From positions 2,604,001 through 2,668,000 of the forward strand of contig NZ_CP115920.1 of assembly GCF_040412085.2 (NCBI RefSeq): a DNA stretch of 64,000 bases. The letters are read 5' to 3'. The position numbers and the translations under genes were made by a program. This document shows, one piece after another, positions 46,835 through 56,851 of this stretch (the stretch's first letter is position 1; each line of letters begins with the position of its first letter). The stretch comes from Vibrio sp. CB1-14 (GTDB lineage: Bacteria > Pseudomonadota > Gammaproteobacteria > Enterobacterales > Vibrionaceae). The notes under the pieces were generated by a model. That model was not told the origin of the DNA, searched no databases, and saw only the letters and a list, made by a program, of their open reading frames with translations.

Positions 46835-47950
46835 TTACGACCTCTTCAACTCAACCAAAATGCGTTCGGCAATACGATCAAGAGGCAGATCTTCTGAAGA
46901 TATCCCTGCCTTGGCGACTGCTTGTGGCATACCGTAAACCACGCAAGAGTCTTCATCTTGAGCCCATACCGTCGACCCAGCAGATTTAAGCATGCGTGCA
47001 CCTTCTCGGCCATCAGCCCCCATTCCGGTCAGTACCATCGACAATACTTTGTCGTGGTAAATCTTGGCCGCCGAGCCAAAGGTAACATCAACACAAGGTT
47101 TGTAGTTCATGCGTTCACCGCCATCAAGAATGCGGATTTTCGCACTCCCAGGGCGCCCTTCGATCATCATTTGCATACCGCCAGGGGCAAGATAGGCCAC
47201 ACCTGGTTGCAGTACATCGCCATTAGCAGCCTCTTTCACCGTGATTTGGCAGAGCGAGTTTAGCCTAGCCGCGAATGCTGCGGTAAAAGTTGCTGGCATA
47301 TGCTGGATCAGCAAAATCGGATGAGGGTAATTGGCTGGCAATTTAGTCAGGATTTTTTGCAGGGCAACAGGGCCGCCTGTCGACGTACCAATCACCGTCA
47401 ACTGATAGCTTTTGCCGCTACTGCGAAAACGCGCTGCAGGTGCCGCCGTTTTAGACGCTGATGCATCATCATTAGAGCGAGTGACTGCTGCTCTTGGCGC
47501 AGTGCTTGGCGTAGACATAGTTCGGCGCTCCGCCGTGCGTCTCAATAACGCTCTGCGGCTAGCAATTTGCTGCACGCGCTGCTGCAGTAAGCTAACTGCT
47601 TCATCTTTATTTCGTGCGATGTCTTCAAACTTCTTAGGCAAGAAGTCCAACGCCCCAGCTTCTAGCGCATCCAGCGTGGCTTTTGCGCCTTCATGGGTCA
47701 ATGAAGAAAACATCAAAATAGGGGTTGGCTGAGCGCTCATGATCTCACGGACAGCAGTGATGCCATCCATGACGGGCATCTCAATGTCCATAGTGATCAC
47801 GTCAGGCTTTAGCGCCAGCGCTTTTTCTACCGCTTCTTTACCATTGATGGCCACGTCGATAACTTCCAGACGTGGCGCAGCATTGATAATGTCGCTGACT
47901 CGGCGACGGAAGAAACTAGAGTCATCTACAACTAATACTTTTAACGACAT
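46835..47950 (-). CDS. cheB: Chemotaxis response regulator methylesterase CheB
   Basis: 371 aa. The receiver domain has VVDDSSFF and phospho-acceptor Asp55 in [13 protein letters not shown] long Ala/Ser-rich linker leads to the CheB methylesterase domain, with catalytic GTSTGGP (Ser), LLIQHMP (His) and [11 protein letters not shown] (Asp). It removes methyl groups from chemoreceptor glutamates for adaptation. AAGGAAG precedes the start. No cheR lies in this window. Confidence 0.96.
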   Translation of the reverse strand: MSLKVLVVDDSSFFRRRVSDIINAAPRLEVIDVAINGKEAVEKALALKPDVITMDIEMPVMDGITAVREIMSAQPTPILMFSSLTHEGAKATLDALEAGALDFLPKKFEDIARNKDEAVSLLQQRVQQIASRRALLRRTAERRTMSTPSTAPRAAVTRSNDDASASKTAAPAARFRSSGKSYQLTVIGTSTGGPVALQKILTKLPANYPHPILLIQHMPATFTAAFAARLNSLCQITVKEAANGDVLQPGVAYLAPGGMQMMIEGRPGSAKIRILDGGERMNYKPCVDVTFGSAAKIYHDKVLSMVLTGMGADGREGARMLKSAGSTVWAQDEDSCVVYGMPQAVAKAGISSEDLPLDRIAERILVELKRS

Positions 47951-47961
47951 AGACTTCCTTA

Positions 47962-50211
47962 TCAGATACGCGATGCTGCAGCGTACTGTTTAAGCAAGTC
48001 CGGCACGTCAAGAATAAGCGCAATATGACCGTCACTGGTGATCGTTGCACCAGCCATACCTGGAGTACCTTGTAGCAAGCTATCGAGCGGCTTGATCACC
48101 ACTTCCTCTTGACCAATCAAGGTATCAACAACAAAGCCAACACGCTGACTACCAATTTGAACAATCACGACGTGACCATGGCCGGTGCGCTGCTGAGCGC
48201 GACCCGCGTGTGGTGCTAGCCAGTCCTGCAAATAGAATAGCGGGATAGACTTATCACGAACGATAATCGTCAACTGACCATCAACCACATTTGTGCGGCT
48301 TAGATCCAAGTGGAAAATCTCATTCACACTTGCAAGTGGCAGTGCAAATGGGTTTTTACCAACACCCACCATCAAGGTCGGTAAGATCGCTAAAGTCAGT
48401 GGGACTTTAATAGTGATCTTGGTACCTTTACCAAGCTCTGAATCGATATCGATTGAACCGTTTAGAGTGTTGATGGCGGTTTTCACCACGTCCATTCCTA
48501 CACCACGGCCAGAGATATCAGAAATCTTCTCTTTGCTTGAGAAACCCGGCATAAAGATAAGGTTAAAGCACTCTTTATCCGTCAAGCGAGACGCAGCATC
48601 TTCATCCATCATTCCGCGTTTCACCGCAATGGCACGCAGTTTATCAGGATCCATACCGCCACCATCATCGATGATTGCGAGCTCAATATGGTCGCCTTCT
48701 TGCGATGCTGATAAGGTAATTTTACCGGTACGGGACTTGCCAGTAGATTCACGGACGTCTGGCATTTCAATGCCATGGTCAACCGAGTTGCGCACCAAGT
48801 GGATCAATGGATCCGCGAGTGCTTCGACTAGGTTTTTATCCAGATCGGTATCTTCGCCTTGCATCTCAAGTACGATGTCTTTGTTTAGGCTACGTGCTAA
48901 ATCGCGAACCACGCGAGGGAAACGGCCAAACACCTTTTTAATCGGTTGCATGCGGGTTTTCATTACCGCACCTTGCAAATCTGCGGTAACAACATCGAGA
49001 TTCGAGACCGCTTTCGACATCTCTTCATCGTTGCTGTTAAGACCTAAGCTCACCAAACGATTACGAACCAATACCAATTCGCCTACCATGTTCATAATGG
49101 TATCTAGTGTTGACGTATCAACGCGTACACTTGCTTCTGCTTGTGGTTTCTTAGGCGCAACCGCTGTCGCTTTTTTCTCAGCCGGTAGTGATTTTTCACT
49201 GTTACCTACGCTGACAGGTGCAACAGTTGTTGCAGCAACAGGCTCTGCGACAGGTGCTGCAGGTTCAACTGGCTTAGTGTCAGCAGGTGCTTCGTTCATT
49301 GAAGCAGGCTTAGTCGCAGCATCTAGCTCATCAGGAGAGGGACCTTTACCTACACCATGCAGTTCATCTAACAACTTTTCGAACTCTTCGTCTGTCATCA
49401 AATCGCCGCCATCATTCGCAGAGCTAGCAGCGGGGGTTGGCGCTGGTTTAGACGGAGCAACTGGCGCTGGCTGAACACCATCCGCTGCAGATGGGCCTTT
49501 ACCAACACCATGAAGCTCATCTAGAAGCTTTTCGAACTCGTCGTCGGTTATATCCGATGAAGGAAGATTGCTCGGCGCTGACGCGGAAGCTGGCGTTTCA
49601 ACCACTGTCATGGTCGGTTTAGCGGTTGATTTCGTTGGACTGCAACCTTTACCGTGAAGCTCATCCAATAAACGTTCAAATTCGTCTTGAGTAATATCAT
49701 CAATCGAACCACTCGCGGAGATCTCCGCAGCTGGCGCTTCTGACACTACCTCAGGAACGGATTCTGGAACAACGTCGACGACTGGCGGCGGTGGAGGTGG
49801 GGCTGCAGCTTCGTCAGCAGATTCTGGGCTACTTAAACGATGAAGCTCTTCAAGCAGAGTAGGATCGGCAGGATCAATCTGCTCCATATTTTGAACTGAC
49901 TGGAACTGAACGTTTACCGTATCCAGCGCTTTTAACATGGTATCCATTAAGCTAGCATTCACCGAACGCTGTCCGTTACGTAATATATCGAACACGTTTT
50001 CTGCGCCATGGCAGGTATCAACCAGTTCGGTCAACGCCAAGAATCCGGCACCACCTTTCACGGTATGAAAGCCTCTAAAGATCGCGTTGAGCAGATCTTT
50101 ATCTTCCGGGTTATTTTCTAGCTCAACAAGTTGCTCAGAAAGTAACTCTAGGATCTCCCCCGCTTCCACTAGGAAGTCCTGAAGGATCTCTTCATCTAAT
50201 TCGTAGCTCAT
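47962..50211 (-). CDS. cheA: Chemotaxis histidine kinase CheA
   Basis: 749 aa from ATG 50211 (AGGGG five bases upstream; an in-frame GTG two codons earlier overlaps that site). The P1 domain has the phospho-His in [13 protein letters not shown] (His49). Residues about 135-345 are Pro/Ala-rich and hold three copies of a motif like [17 protein letters not shown] (about 175-190, 224-240, 275-291); no typical P2 domain is seen. This region corresponds to the LID region of Vibrio CheA that binds ParP. Dimerisation, ATPase ([24 protein letters not shown]) and CheW-like domains follow. Confidence 0.96.
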   Translation of the reverse strand: MSYELDEEILQDFLVEAGEILELLSEQLVELENNPEDKDLLNAIFRGFHTVKGGAGFLALTELVDTCHGAENVFDILRNGQRSVNASLMDTMLKALDTVNVQFQSVQNMEQIDPADPTLLEELHRLSSPESADEAAAPPPPPPVVDVVPESVPEVVSEAPAAEISASGSIDDITQDEFERLLDELHGKGCSPTKSTAKPTMTVVETPASASAPSNLPSSDITDDEFEKLLDELHGVGKGPSAADGVQPAPVAPSKPAPTPAASSANDGGDLMTDEEFEKLLDELHGVGKGPSPDELDAATKPASMNEAPADTKPVEPAAPVAEPVAATTVAPVSVGNSEKSLPAEKKATAVAPKKPQAEASVRVDTSTLDTIMNMVGELVLVRNRLVSLGLNSNDEEMSKAVSNLDVVTADLQGAVMKTRMQPIKKVFGRFPRVVRDLARSLNKDIVLEMQGEDTDLDKNLVEALADPLIHLVRNSVDHGIEMPDVRESTGKSRTGKITLSASQEGDHIELAIIDDGGGMDPDKLRAIAVKRGMMDEDAASRLTDKECFNLIFMPGFSSKEKISDISGRGVGMDVVKTAINTLNGSIDIDSELGKGTKITIKVPLTLAILPTLMVGVGKNPFALPLASVNEIFHLDLSRTNVVDGQLTIIVRDKSIPLFYLQDWLAPHAGRAQQRTGHGHVVIVQIGSQRVGFVVDTLIGQEEVVIKPLDSLLQGTPGMAGATITSDGHIALILDVPDLLKQYAAASRI

Positions 50212-50219
50212 AGTCACCC

Positions 50220-50936
50220 CTAAAACCCAAGACTTGACAGTAAGTCATCAACTTCGTCTTGCGAAGCAACAGCATCGTCACGCTCATGAGGATTTATGAT
50301 TGGTCCTTCAACGCCAGAGGTCGCTTGCTTTGGTTTTGTTGTTATTGGTTGTTGTTCGTCACTGAACACTTTCAAGATTTCTACCAAGCGCGTTTCCACT
50401 TCACTCACTAACGTGATGACGCGTCGGATGATCTGTCCAGTAAGGTCTTGAAAGTCCTGTGCCATAAGGATATTGGTCAGTTGAGTACGCAATTCGGTAC
50501 TGTCCCCTTCCACCTGACTGAGTAAGTCATCAATGCGATGACACAGGTCTTTAAACTGCTGTAGCTCGAGCCTGCCATGCATTAGCTCGTTCCACTGAGG
50601 GCGTACCTGAGTTAAACACTCATGTAAACTGTCCGCCATTGGCAAACAGCGTTCCACCGCATCCATGGTTGTATTCGCTGAGACTTCGGTCTTATTGATG
50701 ACGTATTCAAGACGATCGCGCGCTTCTGGGATTTCGTCAGTAGCAATCTCGTTAAGACGAGTATCGTAACTGAATTCCGTCAGTGCATCGTGTAGGTCAC
50801 GGGTTAGCGCACCAACTTCTTGAAGCACTTTGCGCTCACTGCCACCTTGAATCATCATGACCAGCTCGTCCGCTTCTTGTTGCTTGCCTTGTTCTAACAA
50901 ATCAACAAGTTGCTTAGCTTGTTCCAATGAAATCAT
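50220..50936 (-). CDS. cheZ: CheY-phosphate phosphatase CheZ
   Basis: A 238-aa, mostly helical protein. The phosphatase motif is ILMAQDFQDLTGQIIRRV, with the catalytic Gln in QDLTGQ. The C-terminal peptide DEVDDLLSSLGF binds CheY. It ends the CheY signal in the cytoplasm. It lies 31 bases after cheY and eight bases before cheA. Confidence 0.96.
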   Translation of the reverse strand: MISLEQAKQLVDLLEQGKQQEADELVMMIQGGSERKVLQEVGALTRDLHDALTEFSYDTRLNEIATDEIPEARDRLEYVINKTEVSANTTMDAVERCLPMADSLHECLTQVRPQWNELMHGRLELQQFKDLCHRIDDLLSQVEGDSTELRTQLTNILMAQDFQDLTGQIIRRVITLVSEVETRLVEILKVFSDEQQPITTKPKQATSGVEGPIINPHERDDAVASQDEVDDLLSSLGF

Positions 50937-50967
50937 TCTGATGTAGCCGTCTGCTATTTATGGCGTC

Positions 50968-51348
50968 TTATAAACGCTCAAAGATTTTATCTAGTTTTTC
51001 TTTTAGTGTTGCCGCAGTGAAAGGCTTAACGATATAGCCGTTTACACCTGCTTGCGCCGCTTCAATAATTTGTTCACGCTTAGCTTCTGCAGTGATCATA
51101 AGAACAGGCAAATGCTTCAGCTCTTCGTCCGCACGAATATGGCGAAGCAGATCAATACCTTGCATGCCAGGCATGTTCCAGTCAGTCACCACAAAGTCGA
51201 AATCGCCTTTCTTGAGCATTGGCAAAGCCGTCAAACCATCGTCGGCTTCTAGCGTGTTGCTAAAACCCAAGTCGCGCAAAAGGTTTTTAACGATACGACG
51301 CATTGTTGAAAAATCGTCAACAATCAAGATTTTCATGTTTTTATTCAA
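50968..51348 (-). CDS. cheY: Chemotaxis response regulator CheY
   Basis: 126 aa from a TTG at 51348 ([13 protein letters not shown]). Receiver fold with acidic pair Asp11-Asp12, phospho-acceptor Asp56 in VVTDWNMPG, Thr in LMITAEA and Lys in YIVKPF. Phospho-CheY binds FliM and sets motor rotation. GGAGG lies five bases before the TTG. A GTG four codons upstream is the other option, but the ribosome site would then sit inside the gene. Confidence 0.93.
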   Translation of the reverse strand: MNKNMKILIVDDFSTMRRIVKNLLRDLGFSNTLEADDGLTALPMLKKGDFDFVVTDWNMPGMQGIDLLRHIRADEELKHLPVLMITAEAKREQIIEAAQAGVNGYIVKPFTAATLKEKLDKIFERL

Positions 51349-51381
51349 AGTTGCCTCCACTGAAAGCAAAATCAGTGTTTA

Positions 51382-52113
51382 TTAATTATTATCGGTCCAA
51401 GCGCTTAGCTTGGTGCGAAGACGCTGCATGGATTGACTTAGTATTTGGCTAACGCGCGATTCGCTGACGCCCAATACCTCACCTATCTCCTTCAAATTTA
51501 ACTCTTCATCATAATACAGGGATAACGTCAACGCTTCACGCTCTGGGAGCGATTTTATTGATTCTATTAACGCTTCGCGAAATGCATCATCCGCGACACC
51601 CTGAAAAGGCGAGTTAACTTCTTCATCTGCAACAGATACAGAGTCTTCGGATATGCCAAGATCTTCAATACCAACAAGTTTTGAGCAGTTAATATCTGAC
51701 AATGCCTTGTGATATTGTTCTAGGCTCATTCCTAAATGGTTGGCGACTTCCGTATCGGTCGGGTCACGATTAAGCTCCACCTCCAATACCGAAATCGCCT
51801 GCGAAATATCACGACTGTGCTTGTGTACCGAACGCGGCACCCAGTCACCTCGACGAATATCGTCTAGCATCGCTCCTCGAATGCGAATGCCAGCGTAGGT
51901 CTCAAAGCTTGCACCTTTGCTACCATCATAATTTTTTTGTGCTTCAATCAAGCCGATCATTCCGGCCTGAATCAAGTCTTCTACCAACACGTTAGGTGGT
52001 AAACGCCCAATTAAATGGTGAGCGATTCGTTTCACCAATACTGAGTATTTCTCCAAGAAAGCTTGCTGACCACTCAAATTGGCATGCTGGTCATAGGTCA
52101 AAGCTTTATTCAC
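51382..52113 (-). CDS. fliA: Flagellar sigma factor FliA (sigma-28)
   Basis: 243 aa from a GTG at 52113 (GAGGA eight bases upstream). Regions 2 (LIQAGMIGLIEAQKNYDGSKGASFETYAGIRIRGAMLDD), 3 and 4 (LNLKEIGEVLGVSESRVSQILSQSM) are complete. It directs transcription of late flagellar and chemotaxis genes. It overlaps flhG by eight bases, showing coupled translation. Confidence 0.96.
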   Translation of the reverse strand: MNKALTYDQHANLSGQQAFLEKYSVLVKRIAHHLIGRLPPNVLVEDLIQAGMIGLIEAQKNYDGSKGASFETYAGIRIRGAMLDDIRRGDWVPRSVHKHSRDISQAISVLEVELNRDPTDTEVANHLGMSLEQYHKALSDINCSKLVGIEDLGISEDSVSVADEEVNSPFQGVADDAFREALIESIKSLPEREALTLSLYYDEELNLKEIGEVLGVSESRVSQILSQSMQRLRTKLSAWTDNN

Positions 52114-53005
52114 CAAACGGTTCCTCTAATACTTCCGGTCTGTTGAGTAGTCTCTCGACAAAAAACTCCAAGTGGCCACTTGGTACTTTTGGTATTGGCC
52201 AAGTCAGCGCTTTGTTGGCAAGCGAGCTCATCGCCAATGCCGCCGGTGAACGTGGAAATGCATCCACTACAATTTTTTGTCTCTTCACCGCTTGTCGCAC
52301 TTTATCATCTAATGGAATACAGGCGACTAACTCCAGGCTCACATTCAAGAATCGCTCTGTGACTAGTGTCAATTTTGTGAACAATTCTCGGCCTTCTCGG
52401 TAGCTACGAACCATGTTCGCCACCACTTTGAAACGCTGCACTTGGTGCTCGCGGCTCAGCAATTTAATCAATGCATAGGCATCAGTGATCGACGTTGGTT
52501 CATCACAGACCACCACAACGACATCTTGCGCGGCGCGCGAGAAACTGACCACCATGTCAGAAATACCTGCTGCAGTATCCACCAGCAACACGTCCATTTC
52601 TTCTTCCAAGCTACCAAATGCACGGATAAGTCCCATGTGCTGCGCATGACTCAGTTCCGTCATGCTTTGGGTACCCGACGTCGCTGGAATGATTTTGATG
52701 CCGTGTGAGCCTTCAACGATAGCGTCTTTTAAATCGCATTCGCCCGCCAGAACATGACCCAGATTTTTCTTAGGTCGGATGCCCAGCATGACATCGACAT
52801 TAGCAAGACCTAAGTCGGCATCAAGTACCATCACTTTCTTGCCTTGGCGCGCCATGCAAATGGCCAAACCAAGCGTTACGTTAGATTTACCTACGCCGCC
52901 TTTGCCGCCGGTGACAGAGATAACTTTAGTTAAAGTTGGTTTAGTCAAACGTCTTAGGCCACTGGCCTGATCATGTATCATGTTATTTGTCATTTTCGCT
53001 TGCAT
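52106..53005 (-). CDS. flhG: Flagellar number regulator FlhG (FleN), MinD-like ATPase
   Basis: A 299-aa ATPase. Deviant Walker A GGKGGVGKSNVTLG at about residues 33-46, then VLDADLGLANVDVMLG and VLLVDTAAGISDMVV. It limits the cell to a single polar flagellum by opposing FlhF. The start directly follows the flhF stop, with GGAGGGGG eight bases upstream. The C-terminal amphipathic tail is present. Confidence 0.95.
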   Translation of the reverse strand: MQAKMTNNMIHDQASGLRRLTKPTLTKVISVTGGKGGVGKSNVTLGLAICMARQGKKVMVLDADLGLANVDVMLGIRPKKNLGHVLAGECDLKDAIVEGSHGIKIIPATSGTQSMTELSHAQHMGLIRAFGSLEEEMDVLLVDTAAGISDMVVSFSRAAQDVVVVVCDEPTSITDAYALIKLLSREHQVQRFKVVANMVRSYREGRELFTKLTLVTERFLNVSLELVACIPLDDKVRQAVKRQKIVVDAFPRSPAALAMSSLANKALTWPIPKVPSGHLEFFVERLLNRPEVLEEPFGE

Positions 53006-54535
53006 CTAAACCCCCTCCATATCACTGTTCCAGAAGTGAGGTTCATTCTCTGTCGACTTCTCTAATAATTCGTTGGCTTTCGCGACCATGTATTTTGGCT
53101 GCGCGATCACGATGTCTTCCGGTACTCGCTGACCATTCGCAATGTAGGTCACCGGTAGTGCATTTTGGACAACGACACTAATAAACTCACCCAAACTCAA
53201 TGACTCATCCAGCTTGGTCATAATACAACCAGATAGCGGAATGCGTCTAAAGTGATCCAGTGTCTCTTGCAGTACTTGTCGCTGCGCTGTAGCAGGCAAA
53301 ACAAGGTAACTGTGAATCACTTCGCCACTCTCTTGCATCAGAGTGTCTAACTGTTCGGACAAACGCACATCGCGCTGACCCATACCGGCGGTATCTATCA
53401 ACACCAAACGTCGATTTCTCAACTGATAGAGTACATCGGCCAATTCTTCAGAATCTTTAGCGACTCTTACCGGGCAACCCATAATGCGGCCATAAATCGA
53501 CAGCTGTTCATGAGCACCGATACGATAAGTGTCTGTAGTCACCAAGGCGACATTGTCTGAGCCATACTCCATCGCCGCACGCGCAGCGAGTTTTGCCACA
53601 GTCGTGGTTTTACCGACACCTGTAGGACCGAGCAGCGCAACGATGCCACCTTTGCGTAGAATATCTTGCTTACTAACAACAATCTGATCGGAAACCAAAG
53701 ACAGCAACGCTTTCCACGCTTTTTGTGGCGGTGTGTCTTCTGGAATATAGCAAGCAAGCTGGTCAGAAAGCTCAGGGGAGATCCCCATGCGCTCAAGGCG
53801 TTTAATCAACATGGCACGCAGCGGCTCACGGCGCTCAACTTCTTGCCACATTAATCCGGAAACTTGATGTTCGAGCAAACGACGGATCGAGGACATATCC
53901 TCTTTCATCGCTTCGAGCTCTTCACCAAACTTACCATCGCGGCCACTACTTGATCTGCGTGTCTCACGAGCATTATCTAAATAGCCTTCGTCAGAGCGGT
54001 AAGCGGGACGAGCACTTTCTTGGCGGTCACGGAAAGCCGTCTCAGAACGGTTTTGCTGAGCATACTGCAAGCGGTCGCTGTTTTGATAGCCATCACTCAC
54101 TGAACGAGAATCGCCGGCATACTTACTGCGCTCCGACTGACGTTCAAGTAATGCTGAGAGTGAATCTGGTGGTGTATTCTTCGGCTTGCTTTGCTCGTTG
54201 TCGTTGCCGCGATAGTTTTTTAGCATATTCGCGAAACGATCGGTCATCGATGGTAGTGCGCTACTGGTCGGTGCGGCGCTGCTCTTTTGCAAGTTCACCA
54301 CATCCTCTTTGAGGTCGCGACCATAGCTCGGCAAAGCCGAACGCGATGGCGCCGCTAGAGCATTGCTGCCCATTTGACGCTCTGGCTGCGCAGTATCGCC
54401 ATCAATAGCAGCCACGATTTCTACGCCGCCCGCCACTTTTTTATTCGACATGATCACAGCATCGGCGCCAAGTTCTTCTTTAACTTGGAGCAGAGCTTGC
54501 CTCATGTCTCTGGCGAAAAATCGTTTAATTTTCAA
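53006..54535 (-). CDS. flhF: Flagellar biosynthesis GTPase FlhF
   Basis: A 509-aa SRP-type GTPase. The N-terminal basic domain (MKIKRFFARDMRQALLQV) is followed by a long disordered linker (about 75-200). The NG domain has G1 GPTGVGKTTTVAKLA, then VLIDTAGMGQRD and IMTKLDES. It places the flagellum at the pole and promotes its assembly. It lies 66 bases after flhA, in the same operon. Confidence 0.96.
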   Translation of the reverse strand: MKIKRFFARDMRQALLQVKEELGADAVIMSNKKVAGGVEIVAAIDGDTAQPERQMGSNALAAPSRSALPSYGRDLKEDVVNLQKSSAAPTSSALPSMTDRFANMLKNYRGNDNEQSKPKNTPPDSLSALLERQSERSKYAGDSRSVSDGYQNSDRLQYAQQNRSETAFRDRQESARPAYRSDEGYLDNARETRRSSSGRDGKFGEELEAMKEDMSSIRRLLEHQVSGLMWQEVERREPLRAMLIKRLERMGISPELSDQLACYIPEDTPPQKAWKALLSLVSDQIVVSKQDILRKGGIVALLGPTGVGKTTTVAKLAARAAMEYGSDNVALVTTDTYRIGAHEQLSIYGRIMGCPVRVAKDSEELADVLYQLRNRRLVLIDTAGMGQRDVRLSEQLDTLMQESGEVIHSYLVLPATAQRQVLQETLDHFRRIPLSGCIMTKLDESLSLGEFISVVVQNALPVTYIANGQRVPEDIVIAQPKYMVAKANELLEKSTENEPHFWNSDMEGV

Positions 54536-54601
54536 GTGTTACATCCATTCAATGTGCAATGTCCGGCTCATCGGTGTTAAGACCGGCGACCAGTACTAAG
54601 G

Positions 54602-56707
54602 TTAATTACCTACTGCCTGCACGATTCTAATCTGTTTCTCATCAGGGATTTCTTGGTAAGACAAGACTCGCAAGTTCGGAATGGTATTTTTCACGAATTT
54701 AGCGAGCGTCGAACGCAATACACCCGATGTTAGCAGCACAGCTGCCTCTCCTTTTAGCTCTTGCTCTTGAGTCGCTTGTGTTAGCGAAGCTTGAAGTCTT
54801 TCGGCTAATCCAGGTTCAATGCCTGCGGATTCACCGCCAGACGCTTGCATAGTTTGATGCAAAATTTGTTCCAGCTCAGGTATCAGGGTAATCACTGGAA
54901 GCTCTGGCTCTATGCCGTTGATTTCCTGAACAATCAGGCGTTTCAGCGAGATACGAACCGCTGCCGTCAATACGTCAGGTTCTTGACTCTTGCCGGAGTA
55001 TTCCGCCAAAGTTTGGACGATAGTACGGATATCACGGATAGGAATCGCCTCATGCAGCAAGTTCTGTAGAACCTTGACCACAGTACCCAGCGGCAATTGC
55101 TCTGGGACAAAATCTTCCACCAACTTCGGAGCGCTGCGACCAAGCACTTCCAGAAGGTTCTGCACTTCTTCGTGCCCTAATAGCTGAGCGGCGTTGTTGG
55201 TCAAGAGCTGACTCAAATGAGTGGCAAGCACTGTGGATGAGTCTACGACGGTATAACCAAGCGCCTGGGCGTGTTCTCGCTGCGCTTCTTGAATCCACAC
55301 CGCTTCTAGCCCAAATGCAGGGTCAATGGTTTGCTCACCATCAATCAGGCCATAAACTTGTCCAGGGTTAATCGCGAGCTCCTGATCGGGACGAATTTCG
55401 GCTTCTCCCACAGCGACCCCCATCAAGGTAATGCGATAAGAGTTAGGCGTCAGCTCTAAGTTATCGCGAATATGCACCGCAGGAATGAGAAAACCAAAGT
55501 CTTGGGAAAGCTTTTTACGAACACCCTTCACACGTTCAAGCAATTCACCACCTTGGTCTCTGTCTACTAGTGGAATTAAACGATAGCCCACTTCAAGACC
55601 AATCACATCAACGGGCTGAACGTCATCCCAAGAGAGCTCTTTTGGCGGCGCAGCCGGGTCATTGCTGTTGGCACCCACCTCCGCCGGTAGGTTCTTCTCA
55701 TCCGCTTTAGCTTGCTGTTTACGGTGCATCCAATAGGCGCCACCACCAGCCAACGCAGCCAAAAGTAGAAACGCAAAGTGTGGCATACCCGGCACAATAC
55801 CCATCACACCCAAAATACCGGCGGTGATAGTCAATGCTTTCGGGTTATCAAAAAGCTGGAATACAACCTGCTCCCCCATGTCTTCGTCAGTATTTTGACG
55901 GGTCACCATGATGGCGGCAGCAATGGAAAGTAGTAGCGATGGGATTTGAGCAACCAAACCATCACCAATGGTCAGCAACGTGTAGATTTGCAGGGCTTCG
56001 GTAAAGCCGAGCGAGTGCTGCATCATACCAATGCTGAGACCCCCAACGATGTTGAGAAACAGGATCAAGATACCTGCAATGGCATCGCCCTTAACAAATT
56101 TGGATGCACCATCCATCGAGCCGTAGAAGTCAGCCTCTTTGGTCACTTCGAAACGGCGCAGGCGTGCTTGGTCTTGGTCAATGAGACCAGCGTTAAGGTC
56201 AGCATCAATCGCCATCTGTTTACCAGGTAGGGCATCGAGGGTAAAGCGAGCACTTACCTCGGAAATACGTCCCGCACCTTTGGTAACCACCATGAAGTTA
56301 ATGATCATCAAAATCATAAACACCACGAGACCCACGGCGTAGTTACCACCGATAACCACGTTACCAAACGCTTCAATTACGTTACCGGCAGCGCTGCCCC
56401 CTTCATGACCATAGAGTAAAACCACACGAGTAGACGCCACGTTTAGCGCTAAACGCAACAAAGTAGCAATCAGCAGTACGGTTGGGAATGCGGCAAAATC
56501 AAGAGGACGACGGGTATAGACCGATACCAGCAAGACCACCATGGCCAATGCGATATTAAAGGTGAAGAACAAGTCGAGCAGAATTGCCGGGATCGGCAAT
56601 ACAATCATCGCAAGCGCGGCAAGCACCATAACCGGTGCACCGATAGCAGGTAGCGCTCGACGCGGAATGTTCGGCAACTTATCGGCAAAAGGTAACGTCA
56701 ATTTCAT
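54602..56707 (-). CDS. flhA: Flagellar export apparatus protein FlhA
   Basis: 701 aa from ATG 56707 (MKLTLPFADKL); an in-frame GTG nine codons earlier sits next to AAGGAAA and cannot be excluded. Eight membrane helices in the first half, with the FHIPEP-family stretch GRISEVSARFTLDALPGKQMAIDADLNAGLI. The large cytoplasmic domain docks chaperone-substrate complexes. It is the main component of the flagellar type III export gate. First gene after a sigma-54 promoter. Confidence 0.96.
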   Translation of the reverse strand: MKLTLPFADKLPNIPRRALPAIGAPVMVLAALAMIVLPIPAILLDLFFTFNIALAMVVLLVSVYTRRPLDFAAFPTVLLIATLLRLALNVASTRVVLLYGHEGGSAAGNVIEAFGNVVIGGNYAVGLVVFMILMIINFMVVTKGAGRISEVSARFTLDALPGKQMAIDADLNAGLIDQDQARLRRFEVTKEADFYGSMDGASKFVKGDAIAGILILFLNIVGGLSIGMMQHSLGFTEALQIYTLLTIGDGLVAQIPSLLLSIAAAIMVTRQNTDEDMGEQVVFQLFDNPKALTITAGILGVMGIVPGMPHFAFLLLAALAGGGAYWMHRKQQAKADEKNLPAEVGANSNDPAAPPKELSWDDVQPVDVIGLEVGYRLIPLVDRDQGGELLERVKGVRKKLSQDFGFLIPAVHIRDNLELTPNSYRITLMGVAVGEAEIRPDQELAINPGQVYGLIDGEQTIDPAFGLEAVWIQEAQREHAQALGYTVVDSSTVLATHLSQLLTNNAAQLLGHEEVQNLLEVLGRSAPKLVEDFVPEQLPLGTVVKVLQNLLHEAIPIRDIRTIVQTLAEYSGKSQEPDVLTAAVRISLKRLIVQEINGIEPELPVITLIPELEQILHQTMQASGGESAGIEPGLAERLQASLTQATQEQELKGEAAVLLTSGVLRSTLAKFVKNTIPNLRVLSYQEIPDEKQIRIVQAVGN

Positions 56708-56777
56708 TACGGATAGTTCACTGCTGGTCTCCACTTTCCTTGGAGACTCGGGTTGTTTCTTTTAATACAGACTAATG

Positions 56778-56793
56778 TGCAAGAATTACGCCA
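56778..56793 (-). promoter_or_regulatory. Sigma-54 promoter of flhA-flhF-flhG-fliA-che
   Basis: On the minus strand TGGCGTAATTCTTGCA matches TGGCACG-N4-TTGCA with the required GG-N10-GC spacing. The start would be near 56767, 60 bases before flhA. Class II/III polar flagellar operons of vibrios use sigma-54 with FlrA/FlrC. Confidence 0.85.
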
Positions 56794-56851
56794 CTAACGC
56801 GCGCCATTTTTTTGACACCACTAATTTGCCACCCACGATGACAAAGTCGTA

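Noticed and set aside
48293..49474. A 393-codon open frame on the plus strand inside cheA
   Set aside because: It lies antisense to the kinase and linker of CheA, is Ser/Thr-rich and has no recognisable domain. Codon bias of cheA explains it.
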